This document shows, one piece after another, positions 25,469 to 33,981 of a stretch of 64,000 nucleotides of DNA. Below the pieces are notes generated by a model. That model was not told the origin of the DNA, searched no databases, and saw only the letters and a list, made by a program, of their open reading frames with translations. This DNA comes from Betaproteobacteria bacterium UBA2592 (GTDB lineage: Bacteria; Pseudomonadota; Gammaproteobacteria; Burkholderiales; Rhodocyclaceae): assembly GCA_002340095.1 (NCBI GenBank), contig DDKS01000006.1:1-64000 (forward strand), written 5' to 3'. How positions within the stretch are numbered: the first letter of the stretch is position 1; every line of letters starts with the position of its first letter. The position numbers and the translations under genes are program-made.

Positions 25469-26671
25469 ATGGAAAACGTAAATACCAGTCACGATGTCCT
25501 CTTCATCCTCCTGGGCGCCATCATGGTGCTGGCCATGCATGCCGGTTTTGCCTTCCTGGAAGTGGGCACGGTGCGCAAGAAGAATCAGGTCAACGCCCTG
25601 GTGAAGATCCTCTCGGATTTTGCCGTTTCCACCCTTGCCTATTTCTTCGTCGGCTACAGCATCGCCTACGGCGTCAACTTCTTCTCCGGGGCAGAAACCC
25701 TGCTGGAGAAGAATGGCTATGAACTGACCAAGTTCTTCTTCCTGCTCACCTTTGCCGCCGCCATTCCCGCCATCATCTCCGGTGGCATCGCCGAACGCGC
25801 CAAGTTCCACCCCCAGTTGGCCGCCACCTTCTTGCTCGTGGGCCTGGTCTATCCCTTCTTCGAAGGCATGGCCTGGAACCAGGCCTTGGGTGTGCAGAGC
25901 TGGCTCAAGGCCACGTTCGGTGCCGAATTTCACGACTTCGCCGGCTCCGTGGTGGTGCATGCCATGGGGGGCTGGATCGCCCTGCCCGCCGTGCTGCTGC
26001 TCGGCGCCCGTCACGGCCGCTATTCCAGGAACGGATCCATTGCCGCCCATCCGCCTTCCTCCATTCCTTTTCTGGCCCTGGGCGCCTGGATTCTCACCGT
26101 CGGCTGGTTCGGCTTCAACGTGATGAGCGCCCAGACCCTGGAGAAGATTTCCGGCCTGGTAGCCCTGAATTCGCTGATGGCCATGGTGGGCGGCACCCTG
26201 GCCGCGCTGGTGTTGGGCAAGAACGACCCGGGCTTCGTCCATAACGGCCCCCTGGCCGGGCTGGTGGCCGTCTGTGCCGGTTCCGACCTGATGCACCCCC
26301 TGGGTGCCCTGGTGGTGGGCGGCGTGGCCGGCGCCCTGTTCGTGATCGCCTTCACCCTGGCCCAGAACCGCTGGAAGATCGACGACGTGCTGGGCGTCTG
26401 GCCCCTGCACGGCCTGTGCGGCGCCTGGGGCGGCATCGCCGCCGGCATCTTCGGCAGCCAGGCCCTGGGTGGTGCGGGGGGCGTTTCCCTGCTCTCGCAA
26501 CTGGTGATGACCCTGCTCGGCATCGGCATCGCCCTGACGGGCGGCCTGCTCGTGTACGGCGCCCTGAAGCTGACAGTCGGCCTGCGCCTCAGTCAGGAAG
26601 AGGAATACGAAGGGGCCGACCTCTCGATCCACAAGATCACGGCCACCCCGGAACGGGAGCCGAACTGGTAA
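25469..26671 (+). CDS. amtB: Ammonium transporter (Amt family)
   Basis: An inner-membrane ammonium channel of 400 residues with 11 predicted membrane segments and no signal peptide. The twin pore histidines are in VHAMGGW near 165 and WPLHGLCG near 312, and the C-terminal cytoplasmic tail has the YEGADLSIHK sequence found in PII-regulated Amt proteins. The frame is open upstream to 25364, but the ATG at 25469 matches the mature topology and has GGAAG before it. A sigma-54 promoter and NtrC site lie upstream. No glnK is adjacent, unlike many amtB loci. Confidence 0.94.
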   Translation: MENVNTSHDVLFILLGAIMVLAMHAGFAFLEVGTVRKKNQVNALVKILSDFAVSTLAYFFVGYSIAYGVNFFSGAETLLEKNGYELTKFFFLLTFAAAIPAIISGGIAERAKFHPQLAATFLLVGLVYPFFEGMAWNQALGVQSWLKATFGAEFHDFAGSVVVHAMGGWIALPAVLLLGARHGRYSRNGSIAAHPPSSIPFLALGAWILTVGWFGFNVMSAQTLEKISGLVALNSLMAMVGGTLAALVLGKNDPGFVHNGPLAGLVAVCAGSDLMHPLGALVVGGVAGALFVIAFTLAQNRWKIDDVLGVWPLHGLCGAWGGIAAGIFGSQALGGAGGVSLLSQLVMTLLGIGIALTGGLLVYGALKLTVGLRLSQEEEYEGADLSIHKITATPEREPNW

Positions 26672-26791
26672 GTCCTTGCGGATGGCGGACAGGCCAGTCT
26701 GTCGGATGCAAAAGTCGGCTGGCCCTGGCCCTGACCCCGGTAATCTTTCGGGTGCCTTGTGCAGGGGCCGTCAGTTTGCTGGATGGAAGCA

Positions 26792-26811
26792 AGCCCCGAC
26801 GTGTCGGGGCT
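26792..26811. terminator. Hairpin between convergent amt and glycine-zipper genes
   Basis: A 9-bp perfect stem, AGCCCCGAC / GTCGGGGCT, with a 2-base centre (effective loop ACGTGT). No T run follows on either strand, so it may act as a bidirectional but weak terminator. Confidence 0.5.
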
Positions 26812-26818
26812 GCTGTGA

Positions 26819-27307
26819 TCAGTCCCGGGCGAGTTCGCCGCCCACCATGCTGCCCAGCACGGCGCCCACGGCGGTGGCGGCAATGCGGCCGTTGCCCTGG
26901 CCGAAGCGGCTGCCGATGACGCCGCCTGCGACGGCTCCCAGCACCTGGCCGGTGCCGGAGCCCATGCCTTCATCCCGATAACGCACGGGGGTGTCTTCCC
27001 GGTAGTAGCGGCGGGGCGGTGCTTCCCGGTAGATGGGGCGTTCCTCATGGATGACCCGGTCCCGGTAGATCACCACGGGTTCCTGGTAAACCACTCGGGG
27101 GGCGCTGTAGACCGGGCGCTCGACCACGATGTATTCCACCTGCCGGTCGCGTTGATGGTGGTGGCGATGGTGATGGTGGTCGCGGGGGGCGTCGTAGCGC
27201 CGCTCGTAACGGCTGTCGTAGCGGTCCTCGTACCAGTAACCGCCGGCCAGGGCGGTGCTGCTGATGCCGGCGGCGAGCAGGAGGGGCAGGGTGTGCAGTG
27301 CGTTCAT
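26819..27307 (-). CDS. Glycine-zipper 2TM-domain envelope protein
   Basis: A 162-residue exported protein. The signal peptide ends near residue 21 (STALAG). The middle is very rich in Tyr, Arg and His, including the run DHHHHRHHHQRD near 43-54, suggesting metal or polyanion binding. The C-terminal 45 residues are a glycine-zipper (GAVAGGVIGSRFGQGNGRIAATAVGAVLGSMVGG) as in the Rickettsia 17-kDa antigen family, expected to insert in the outer membrane. Function is unknown. AAGGATGG precedes the start. Confidence 0.78.
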   Translation of the reverse strand: MNALHTLPLLLAAGISSTALAGGYWYEDRYDSRYERRYDAPRDHHHHRHHHQRDRQVEYIVVERPVYSAPRVVYQEPVVIYRDRVIHEERPIYREAPPRRYYREDTPVRYRDEGMGSGTGQVLGAVAGGVIGSRFGQGNGRIAATAVGAVLGSMVGGELARD

Positions 27308-27375
27308 GGGTTTCCATCCTTGTTCGGGGGGTGACGTGGTTAACGCCTGTTTTCGGGGGGCGGATTACATGAGAT

Positions 27376-27405
27376 AAAAAAATCCCCGCCATGTCGGGGG
27401 CGGGG
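27376..27405 (-). terminator. Rho-independent terminator of the lrp-like gene
   Basis: Read on the minus strand, a CCCCGCC / GGCGGGG stem (7 bp, 8-base loop) is followed by A and then seven T residues. It lies 120 bases beyond the lrp-like stop codon, in the 218-base gap before the glycine-zipper gene. Confidence 0.65.
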
Positions 27406-27525
27406 AGGGAATCTCGAAGGGGGATCGAGAGGAGGGGTAACACTACGGTTTGAACTCTACGTCCAGGCCGTCTCCTTGTCTGTCGGCCTTCGTTGCCGGT
27501 TTGTAACGAAGTGTTGTGGGGGGAT

Positions 27526-27990
27526 TCAGCGTACGGGCAGGGTGGTCTTGTCCACCACGCGACGCAGGACGAAGCTCGAGTGCACGCCGGTGACGCCGGG
27601 GATGCGGGTGATGCGGTGCAGGAGCAGTTCCTGATAGGCGTCCATGTCGCGCACCACGGCCTTGAGCTGGTAGTCGGCGTCCTGGCCGGTGATGAGCAGG
27701 CATTCGATGATTTCCGGGAGGTCGCGGATTTCCTGCTCGAAATGCTCGAAGCGTTCCGGGGTGTGGCGGTCCATGGAGATGTGGATCAGGGCCATGAGAC
27801 TGAGCCCCAGCTTGCGCGCGTCCAGCAGGGCGCGATAGCCGAGGATCAGTCCTGCTTCCTCCAGGGCCCTCACCCGGCGCAGGCAGGGGGAGGGGGAAAG
27901 TCCGATGCGTTCGGCCAGGTCCTGGTTGCTGATGCGGCCATCTTCCTGCAGCAGCTGGAGGATCTGGCGGTCGTAGCGGTCGAGTTTCAT
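27526..27990 (-). CDS. Lrp/AsnC family transcriptional regulator
   Basis: A 154-residue regulator with an N-terminal AsnC-type helix-turn-helix (LDRYDRQILQLLQEDGR...NQDLAERIGLSPSPCLRRVRALEEAGLI, about 3-50) and a C-terminal RAM ligand-binding domain (about 65-142, with HISMDR and ITGQDADYQLKAV). It is divergent from leuA, with a 158-base AT-richer intergenic region, so leucine-responsive control of leuA and of itself is a reasonable guess. Whether it is Lrp itself or a paralogue cannot be decided. Confidence 0.9.
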   Translation of the reverse strand: MKLDRYDRQILQLLQEDGRISNQDLAERIGLSPSPCLRRVRALEEAGLILGYRALLDARKLGLSLMALIHISMDRHTPERFEHFEQEIRDLPEIIECLLITGQDADYQLKAVVRDMDAYQELLLHRITRIPGVTGVHSSFVLRRVVDKTTLPVR

Positions 27991-28148
27991 GGCGCGATTT
28001 TCTTTTCTCTGAGCTGTTTGTTCTGTTGTGTCTTGATTTTGGCAATTTTATTGCGCCAACGGCGGTTTTGTCGAATCAATACGCAAGCAAATGCCCCGGG
28101 CTTTTCCTTACCATGCTTCCCATCGCAACGTTTTCGGGAGCACCTTCC

Positions 28149-29861
28149 ATGAAGCAGATCGCCGCCAGCAAATACCGGCCTTTTCCGCCGGTGCGCCTGC
28201 AGGACCGCCAGTGGCCCGGCCGCAGCATCAGCCGCGCCCCCGTCTGGATGAGTACCGACCTGCGCGACGGCAACCAGTCGCTTTTCGAGCCCATGAACGG
28301 GGAGAAGAAAATGCGCATGTTCCGTATGCTCTGCGACATCGGTTTCAAGGAAATCGAGGTGGCGTTTCCTTCGGCTTCCCAGACCGACTTCGATTTCGTG
28401 CGGGAGCTGATCGAGGGAGGGCACATTCCCGGCGATGTGACCATCGAGGTGCTCACCCAGGCCCGGGAACACCTGATCCGTCGCACCTTTGAAGCCATCA
28501 AGGGCGCCCGCCGGGCCATCGTGCATGTGTACAACGCCACGTCGGAGCCTTTCCGCACCATGGTGTTTGGCATGAGCAAGGCGGAGGTGGTGGCGATGGC
28601 GGTCGACGCCGTGCGGCTCATCCGCGAGCTGGCCGAGGCCATGCCGGAGACCGAAGTGGTGCTCGAATACAGCCCGGAGACCTTCACGGCCACCGAGCTC
28701 GATTTCGCCCTGGAGGTGTGCGATGCCGTCTCGGCGGCCTGGGGTGCCACGCCGGAGCGCAAGATGATCCTCAATCTCCCCTCCACGGTGGAGGTGGCGA
28801 CGCCGAACGTGTACGCCGACCAGATCGAGTGGATGCACCGGAACCTGGCCCGGCGCGACAGCCTCATCTTGAGCCTGCATCCCCACAACGACCGGGGCAC
28901 CGCCGTGGCGGCCGCCGAATTGGGGCTCATGGCCGGGGCCGACCGGGTGGAGGGCTGCCTGTTCGGCAACGGCGAGCGCACCGGCAACGTGGATCTCGTC
29001 ACCCTCGCCCTCAATCTGTACACTCAGGGGATCGATCCCGGCCTCGATTTTTCCGACATCAACGCCGTGGCCCGCACGGCGGAAGATTGCACCCGGTTGC
29101 CCATCCACCCGCGCCATCCTTACGTGGGGGATCTCGTGTTTACGGCCTTCTCCGGCTCCCACCAGGATGCCATCAAGAAGGGGTTTGCGGCGCAAAAGGC
29201 CGCCTGCGACCAGGGGGATGGTGTCTGGAATGTGCCTTACCTGCCCATCGATCCGGCTGATGTGGGGCGCAGTTACGACTCGGTGATCCGGGTCAACAGC
29301 CAGTCGGGCAAGGGGGGCATCGCCTACCTCATGGAGTCCGAATACGGGGTGGTGATGCCGCGCCGTCTCCAGGTGGAGTTTTCCGGGGTGGTGCAGCGCC
29401 ACACGGACAGCCAGGGGTGCGAGGTGAGTGCGGCCGACATCTGGGCGATTTTTTCCCGTACCTATCTCGACAGTGAGGCGCCGATACGTTACCGGGAGCA
29501 CCACCTGTTCGAGCACGGCGGCGCCCAGGGCATCCGCCTGTCCGTGGAGATCGATGGCCGGCTCCATCTCCTCAGCGGCGAGGGTAACGGTCCCATCGAC
29601 GCGGCGGTGCACGCCCTCCAGGGAGCGGGTTTCCAGGTGCAAGTGCGCAGCTTCGAGGAGCGGGCCATGGGCCCCAGCGGCGAGGCGGGCGAGGCCCGGG
29701 CCTGCGCCTTCATGGAGGTGGCAGGCGGCGCCGGCGGCGCGAGCTACGGGGTGGGCATGGACAGCAACATCGTCACCGCCTCGATCAAGGCCCTGATCAG
29801 CGGCATCAATCGGCGGATGCAGCAGGATGTCCTGGCCAGCCCCCGGCAAGCGGCCGCCTGA
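28149..29861 (+). CDS. leuA: 2-isopropylmalate synthase
   Basis: Condenses acetyl-CoA with 2-oxoisovalerate, the committed step of leucine synthesis. The 570-residue product is the LeuA2 form. The TIM-barrel motifs STDLRDGNQSL near 34-44 and HPHNDRGTAVA near 248-258 (metal ligands) are followed by a C-terminal allosteric domain (about 440-565). The frame is open to 28026, but the ATG at 28149 has GGGAG 9 bases upstream and matches the family start KYRPFPPV. It is divergent from the Lrp-type regulator. Confidence 0.95.
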   Translation: MKQIAASKYRPFPPVRLQDRQWPGRSISRAPVWMSTDLRDGNQSLFEPMNGEKKMRMFRMLCDIGFKEIEVAFPSASQTDFDFVRELIEGGHIPGDVTIEVLTQAREHLIRRTFEAIKGARRAIVHVYNATSEPFRTMVFGMSKAEVVAMAVDAVRLIRELAEAMPETEVVLEYSPETFTATELDFALEVCDAVSAAWGATPERKMILNLPSTVEVATPNVYADQIEWMHRNLARRDSLILSLHPHNDRGTAVAAAELGLMAGADRVEGCLFGNGERTGNVDLVTLALNLYTQGIDPGLDFSDINAVARTAEDCTRLPIHPRHPYVGDLVFTAFSGSHQDAIKKGFAAQKAACDQGDGVWNVPYLPIDPADVGRSYDSVIRVNSQSGKGGIAYLMESEYGVVMPRRLQVEFSGVVQRHTDSQGCEVSAADIWAIFSRTYLDSEAPIRYREHHLFEHGGAQGIRLSVEIDGRLHLLSGEGNGPIDAAVHALQGAGFQVQVRSFEERAMGPSGEAGEARACAFMEVAGGAGGASYGVGMDSNIVTASIKALISGINRRMQQDVLASPRQAAA

Positions 29862-29881
29862 GCCGGGCCGCCGTGGCGCGC

Positions 29882-29907
29882 AAAGGGCTGCCTGCGGGCA
29901 GCCCTTT
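29882..29907. terminator. Bidirectional terminator between leuA and dsbC
   Basis: A perfect 11-bp stem AAAGGGCTGCC / GGCAGCCCTTT with a TGCG tetraloop, ending in short A and T tracts on the two sides. It lies between the convergent genes leuA and dsbC. Confidence 0.75.
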
Positions 29908-29926
29908 GTCCGGAGGCGAGGACGCC

Positions 29927-30628
29927 TTACTTGATGCTGTTCAGCTTTTGCTCGATGCGGTTCAGGGGGATGGCGCCACCGACCCGTTCGCCGTCGGCAA
30001 AGAACAGGGTGGGAGTGCCGGTGATGCGCAGTTTGCGGCCCATTTCCTGGTTGTTGATGATGGCCGTGGTGTCGCAGTCATCCTTGCCCGTGGGGGCCTT
30101 GCCGTTCACCATCCAGTCGCTCCAGGCCTTGGCCTGATCGGCGGAGCACCAGATCTGGCGGGCCTTCTTGATGGAGTCCTCGGACAGGATGGGGTAGAGG
30201 AAGATGTACAAGGTCACGTCGTCGAGCTTCACCATGTCCTTGGCCAGCCGCTTGCAGTAGCCGCAGTTGGGGTCCTCGAAGATGGCGATGAGCCGCTTGC
30301 CGTTGCCCCGGACGTGCTTGACGGCCTGGTTCAGGGGCAGGTCGGAGAACTTGATGGCGTTGAGTTTCTTGAGCCGCTCCTCGGTGACGCTGGTCATGCT
30401 TTTCGTGTCGATCAGGTTGCCGGCCAGGATGGCGCTTACCTTTTCGTCCGTGTAGATGATCTGGCCGTCGAAATAGACTTCATACAGGCCCAGGTAGCCG
30501 GATTTGGTGACGCTGGTGACGGGAGTGCCCAGCTTGGCCTCGACGGCCTTCTTGACGCTGGCCTCCTGGGCCAGAGCGGGCAGGGCCAGGCCGGTGGCCA
30601 GGAGCAGGGGGAAAAGTTTTTTGAGCAT
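29927..30628 (-). CDS. dsbC: Thiol:disulfide interchange protein DsbC
   Basis: Periplasmic disulfide isomerase. The 233-residue product has a signal peptide ending ALPALAQ (near 20), an N-terminal dimerisation domain (about 22-85), and a thioredoxin-fold domain with active site CGYC (in DPNCGYCKRL) and the cis-Pro loop TGTPTLF. Two further cysteines (WCSADQ, DDCDTT) are present, as in the E. coli enzyme. The start at 30628 is preceded by AGGAGA; the frame is open further upstream only as a shadow of the neighbouring gene. Confidence 0.95.
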   Translation of the reverse strand: MLKKLFPLLLATGLALPALAQEASVKKAVEAKLGTPVTSVTKSGYLGLYEVYFDGQIIYTDEKVSAILAGNLIDTKSMTSVTEERLKKLNAIKFSDLPLNQAVKHVRGNGKRLIAIFEDPNCGYCKRLAKDMVKLDDVTLYIFLYPILSEDSIKKARQIWCSADQAKAWSDWMVNGKAPTGKDDCDTTAIINNQEMGRKLRITGTPTLFFADGERVGGAIPLNRIEQKLNSIK

Positions 30629-30675
30629 GGAATCTCCTATGGGGTAAGCGTGTGAGGGCAGGCCGGGCCTGCGGG

Positions 30676-31839
30676 TCAGAGGGCGCCCAGGGCGTAGCGC
30701 ACCAGCAGGCTTTTCATGGGACCCAGCTTGTCGGTGAGGGACAAGCCCAGGTTTCTCAGGGGAGCGAGGCCCGGGGGGTTCTCCCGGAACAGGCGGCGCA
30801 GGGTGTCCGTGGTGGTCTGCATCAGCACCGTTTCTTCCTTTCTGGCCCGCTGGTAACGCAGCAGGAAGCGCTCCTCGCCAATGTCCTGCCAGGGCTGGGC
30901 CCCGGCCAGCAGTTCGGCCAGCACCCGGGCGTCCTGAAAGCCCAGGTTGATGCCGTGCCCGGACAGGGGGTGGATGCCGTGCGCCGCATCGCCCACCAGG
31001 GCCAGCCGGGGCGCCACGGTGCGGGGCACCCGGATCAGGCGCAGGGGGAAGGCGGCGGCGGGGGTGATGGTTTCGAGCTTGCCCAGCACCTGCTTGCCGG
31101 CAGCGGCCACCCGCTCCGCCAGGGCTTGGGGGGGTAGGGCGCAAAGCTCATCCGCATGGGCATCCGGGGTGGACCAGACGATGGACATGCGCTTGCCGGG
31201 CAGGGGCAGGTAGGCCAGCACGCCGTCGTCCCGGAACCACTGCCAGGCAATGCCCCGGTGCGGCTTTTCGATGGCGAAGTTGGCCACCAGCCCCTTCTCG
31301 TTATAGGGGGTGGTGATGGCTTCCAGGCCGGCCTGGCGTCGCACCCAGGAGTCCCGGCCATCGGCCCCGGCCAGCAGCCGGCCGGAGAGAACGGTGCCGT
31401 CCTCCAGGGTGAGCACGGCGGCGTCGTGGCGGAATTCCAGGGACGCCGGGCGGGCCGGGCAGAAGCGGGTGACATTGGCCTGGCGCTTGAGGCTTTCCCA
31501 GAGTTCGCAGGCCATCAGGGAGGATTCCATGATCCAGCCCAGTTCGGCCACGCCGGTTTCATAGGCGCTGAAGCGGAGTTTGCCCCCCTGGTCGCCGAAC
31601 ACTTCCATGGCCTGGATCGGCGCCATGCGTTCCCGCTCTAGATGCTCCCAGACGCCAATCTGCCGGAGGTATTCCGCATTGGCAGGGCTGATGGCGTAGA
31701 TGCGCGCATCCCAGCCCTCCGGGCGGTGCGGGGGCTGGTTTTCCACCAGGGCGATGCGCAGGCGGCTCTGGCGCAGGGCGACGGCGAGGCTGGCGCCGGC
31801 CAGACCGCCACCGACGATGATCAGGTCAAATTGCTGCAT
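30676..31839 (-). CDS. UbiH/UbiF-family FAD-dependent ubiquinone hydroxylase
   Basis: A 387-residue aromatic-ring monooxygenase of the UbiH/UbiF/VisC/Coq6 group, expected to hydroxylate a ubiquinone precursor. The FAD Rossmann motif IIVGGGLAGASLAVAL is at the N-terminus, and the GD motif LVGDAAHGIHPLSGHGINLGFQDA-type region lies near 277-300. The ring position cannot be assigned from sequence. I use the ATG at 31839, where the family normally starts; a TTG at 31869 would add ten residues. dsbC follows 47 bases downstream. Confidence 0.88.
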   Translation of the reverse strand: MQQFDLIIVGGGLAGASLAVALRQSRLRIALVENQPPHRPEGWDARIYAISPANAEYLRQIGVWEHLERERMAPIQAMEVFGDQGGKLRFSAYETGVAELGWIMESSLMACELWESLKRQANVTRFCPARPASLEFRHDAAVLTLEDGTVLSGRLLAGADGRDSWVRRQAGLEAITTPYNEKGLVANFAIEKPHRGIAWQWFRDDGVLAYLPLPGKRMSIVWSTPDAHADELCALPPQALAERVAAAGKQVLGKLETITPAAAFPLRLIRVPRTVAPRLALVGDAAHGIHPLSGHGINLGFQDARVLAELLAGAQPWQDIGEERFLLRYQRARKEETVLMQTTTDTLRRLFRENPPGLAPLRNLGLSLTDKLGPMKSLLVRYALGAL

Positions 31840-31928
31840 GGCGGGGGATTGTGCCCCCTGGGGCGGCAAAGGGCAAGGCGGGGCCGGGGGCCTCGCAGGC
31901 CGTTGCTGCGCGAGGGCGGGGCGGTTTT

Positions 31929-32309
31929 TCAGTGTTTCTTGCGGCGGTCGGCCCTGGCCCGCCAGGCCTTCACCTGTTCCGGAGTGGGGGTGGCGAACTG
32001 GCCACCGTGCTGGTTGACCATCCAGACCACGGCATTGGCCACTTCCTGGTCGGACAGGTTGGGGTTGGCGCCCTTGGGGGGCATGTGGCGGATGCCGGCC
32101 AGGGCGGCGGGCACCAGCTCGTCCAGTCCTTCCTGCACCAGCTTCTGCCAGCGTTTGGCATCGCTCATGCGCGGGGCGTGCAGGATGCCGGTGTTGTGGC
32201 AGACGATGCAGGTCTCGTTGTAGACCTGGGCGCCGGGCTTGTCGGCGGCGAACAGGGCGGTACTGGCAAGGCCGAGGGCCCCAGTGGCCAGAAGGTGGAT
32301 GAAGGGCAC
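31929..32309 (-). CDS. Class I cytochrome c (c5-like)
   Basis: A small periplasmic mono-heme cytochrome c (126 residues). The signal peptide ends near LFAADKP, the haem site is CIVCH, and the likely axial methionine is in IRHMPPKG. Spacing and the ending AVVWMVNQ resemble cytochrome c5. The GTG at 32309, with TGGAG 7 bases before it, gives a clean signal peptide; an ATG at 32372 would add 21 polar residues overlapping rnfH. It follows the Rnf genes on the same strand, 52 bases after rnfH. Confidence 0.83.
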   Translation of the reverse strand: MPFIHLLATGALGLASTALFAADKPGAQVYNETCIVCHNTGILHAPRMSDAKRWQKLVQEGLDELVPAALAGIRHMPPKGANPNLSDQEVANAVVWMVNQHGGQFATPTPEQVKAWRARADRRKKH

Positions 32310-32361
32310 GGTCAGGCTCCAGGAAAGGATGAAGCCGGAATTGTATTGCAGTGAATGCGGC

Positions 32362-32634
32362 TCAGCTGTCATCTCCCGTATCCCGACGCGGCACCGTGGC
32401 CGGATCGGCGATGATGGGGCGGTAGATTTCCACCCGATCGCCGGGCTTCAGGGGGGCGTCCAGCTTCGCCAGTTTGCCGAAGATGCCCACTTTCTGGGTG
32501 TTCAGATCGATATGGGGAAACTGCTTGAGGATGCCCGAACGTTCGATGGCCTCCTGGACCGTGGTGCTCTCGGGGACTTCGATGTTGAGCCAGACTTGCT
32601 GGTTCGGTTCGGAGTAGGCAACGCCGATCTGCAT
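32362..32634 (-). CDS. rnfH: RnfH family protein
   Basis: A 90-residue ubiquitin-fold protein of the RnfH (UPF0125) family, beginning IGVAYSEPNQQVWLNIEVPE and containing the KVGIFGKL and GDRVEIYRPI motifs. In diazotrophs it is the last gene of nif-associated rnf operons, and its role is undefined. It lies 18 bases downstream of rnfE, so it is probably in the same transcript. Confidence 0.88.
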   Translation of the reverse strand: MQIGVAYSEPNQQVWLNIEVPESTTVQEAIERSGILKQFPHIDLNTQKVGIFGKLAKLDAPLKPGDRVEIYRPIIADPATVPRRDTGDDS

Positions 32635-32652
32635 GAGGAGTCTCCGGAAAGT

Positions 32653-33324
32653 TCAGGCCGTGGCCGGGGTGGCGGCAGCCGCAGCTCGGGCTTCCCGGCG
32701 GGCATCGATGACCCGTTTGCCAGCCAGGAGGAAGCCCAGCACGGCGAAGGCGCCCGGGGGCAGGATCATCAGCAGCGCCCCGCCGTAGCCGGCTACCCGG
32801 ATCTCCAGGAAGGAGAAGGCCGGGCCCAGCAACTGTGAGGCCTGGGCGAACAAGGTGCCGCTGCCGAGGAATTCGCGGATCAGGCCAATCAGCGTCAGGG
32901 CGCCGGTGAAGCCGATGCCCATGGCGAGGCCGTCGATCAGGGCGTGCCAGGGATTGCTGCGCGAGGCGAAAGCCTCGGCACGACCGAGGATGGCGCAATT
33001 CACCACGATCAGGGCGATGAACAGGCCCAGCACTTTGTAGAGCTCATGCAGCCAGGCATTGAGCACCATGTCCACCACCGTTACCAGGCTGGCGATCAGC
33101 ACGATGAAGACGGGAATGCGCACCTGGGGGCTGATGATGTGACGTAGCAGGGAGACCAGCACATTCGCCACCACCAGCACGGCGGTGGAGGCCAGGCCCA
33201 TGCCCAGGCCGTTGGTGCCGCTGGTGGTCACCGCCATGGCCGGGCAGAGGGCCAGCATCTGGGCGAACACCACATTGTTGTCCCACAGGCCATCCCGGAC
33301 CAGGGTCCTGATTGTTCCACTCAT
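32653..33324 (-). CDS. rnfE: Electron transport complex subunit RnfE
   Basis: Integral membrane subunit of the Rnf complex (223 residues, six membrane segments), homologous to RnfA and NqrD. Recognisable stretches are NNVVFAQMLALCPAMAVT near 15-32 and NCAILGRAEAFASR near 109-122. The two membrane cysteines, which in NqrD/NqrE hold an iron centre, are present. The start overlaps the rnfG stop (ATGA). Confidence 0.95.
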   Translation of the reverse strand: MSGTIRTLVRDGLWDNNVVFAQMLALCPAMAVTTSGTNGLGMGLASTAVLVVANVLVSLLRHIISPQVRIPVFIVLIASLVTVVDMVLNAWLHELYKVLGLFIALIVVNCAILGRAEAFASRSNPWHALIDGLAMGIGFTGALTLIGLIREFLGSGTLFAQASQLLGPAFSFLEIRVAGYGGALLMILPPGAFAVLGFLLAGKRVIDARREARAAAAATPATA

Positions 33325-33980
33325 GATGATTTCCCCTCTTTCCTGGCGATGGCTTTCCCGGCTGGCTCGCCATCCTGCGGCAGTCCGAGCATGGCTTCCC
33401 GGTGCCGGGCAAAGGTTTCCAGCCCACCCCTGACTGCATTCAGCACGGCCCGGGGAGTAATGGTGGCGCCGGCAAATTGATCGAATTCGCCGCCGTCCTT
33501 CTTCACGGCCCAGCGGGCGGATTCCAGGGTCTTGCCGCTCAAGGTGGTGATCCAGTCGGCCTTGCCGATCTCGATCTTGTCTCCCAGGCCAGGCGTTTCC
33601 GTATGCTTGAGCACCCGCACGCCCAGGGTCCGTCCGTCCCGGTCCACCGCCATCAGGATGGTGATGGGGCCGGCATACCCCTTGCCCACCACCTTGAACA
33701 CGGTACCCTGGGGAGTTCCACCCAGTCGGGCCCGGTACACGGTGAGCGGCTTTGCTTCGCCTACTTCAACCTGGGCGCTGTCGGCCAGCAGGTCGTTGTC
33801 GGCGAAGCCCTCGGGCAGCACCTGGGCCAGGGAATCGCGCAGGTCCCTGGCCTCGGCGGCGGCGATGGCATCCCGGGTGGCGCTGGCGGCCCAGGCCAGC
33901 GAAGCCGAGGCCAGCAGGGCGACTGCTCCTAGCAGGAGGGGCTGGTAGAGGGTGTTTTCCTTCAACTGTTCCAGGCTCAT
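33321..33980 (-). CDS. rnfG: Electron transport complex subunit RnfG (flavoprotein)
   Basis: A 219-residue subunit with one N-terminal membrane anchor (about 13-32) and a periplasmic FMN-binding domain. FMN attaches to a threonine in the (S/T)GAT(x)T motif, here FAGATITPRAVLNAVR near 166-181. The gene starts one base after rnfD ends and overlaps rnfE by 4 bases. Confidence 0.94.
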   Translation of the reverse strand: MSLEQLKENTLYQPLLLGAVALLASASLAWAASATRDAIAAAEARDLRDSLAQVLPEGFADNDLLADSAQVEVGEAKPLTVYRARLGGTPQGTVFKVVGKGYAGPITILMAVDRDGRTLGVRVLKHTETPGLGDKIEIGKADWITTLSGKTLESARWAVKKDGGEFDQFAGATITPRAVLNAVRGGLETFARHREAMLGLPQDGEPAGKAIARKEGKSS

Positions 33981-33981
33981 G

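Noticed and set aside
27443..28045. A 200-codon minus-strand frame overlapping the Lrp-type gene
   Set aside because: Arg/Pro-rich shadow in another frame of the Lrp-type gene.
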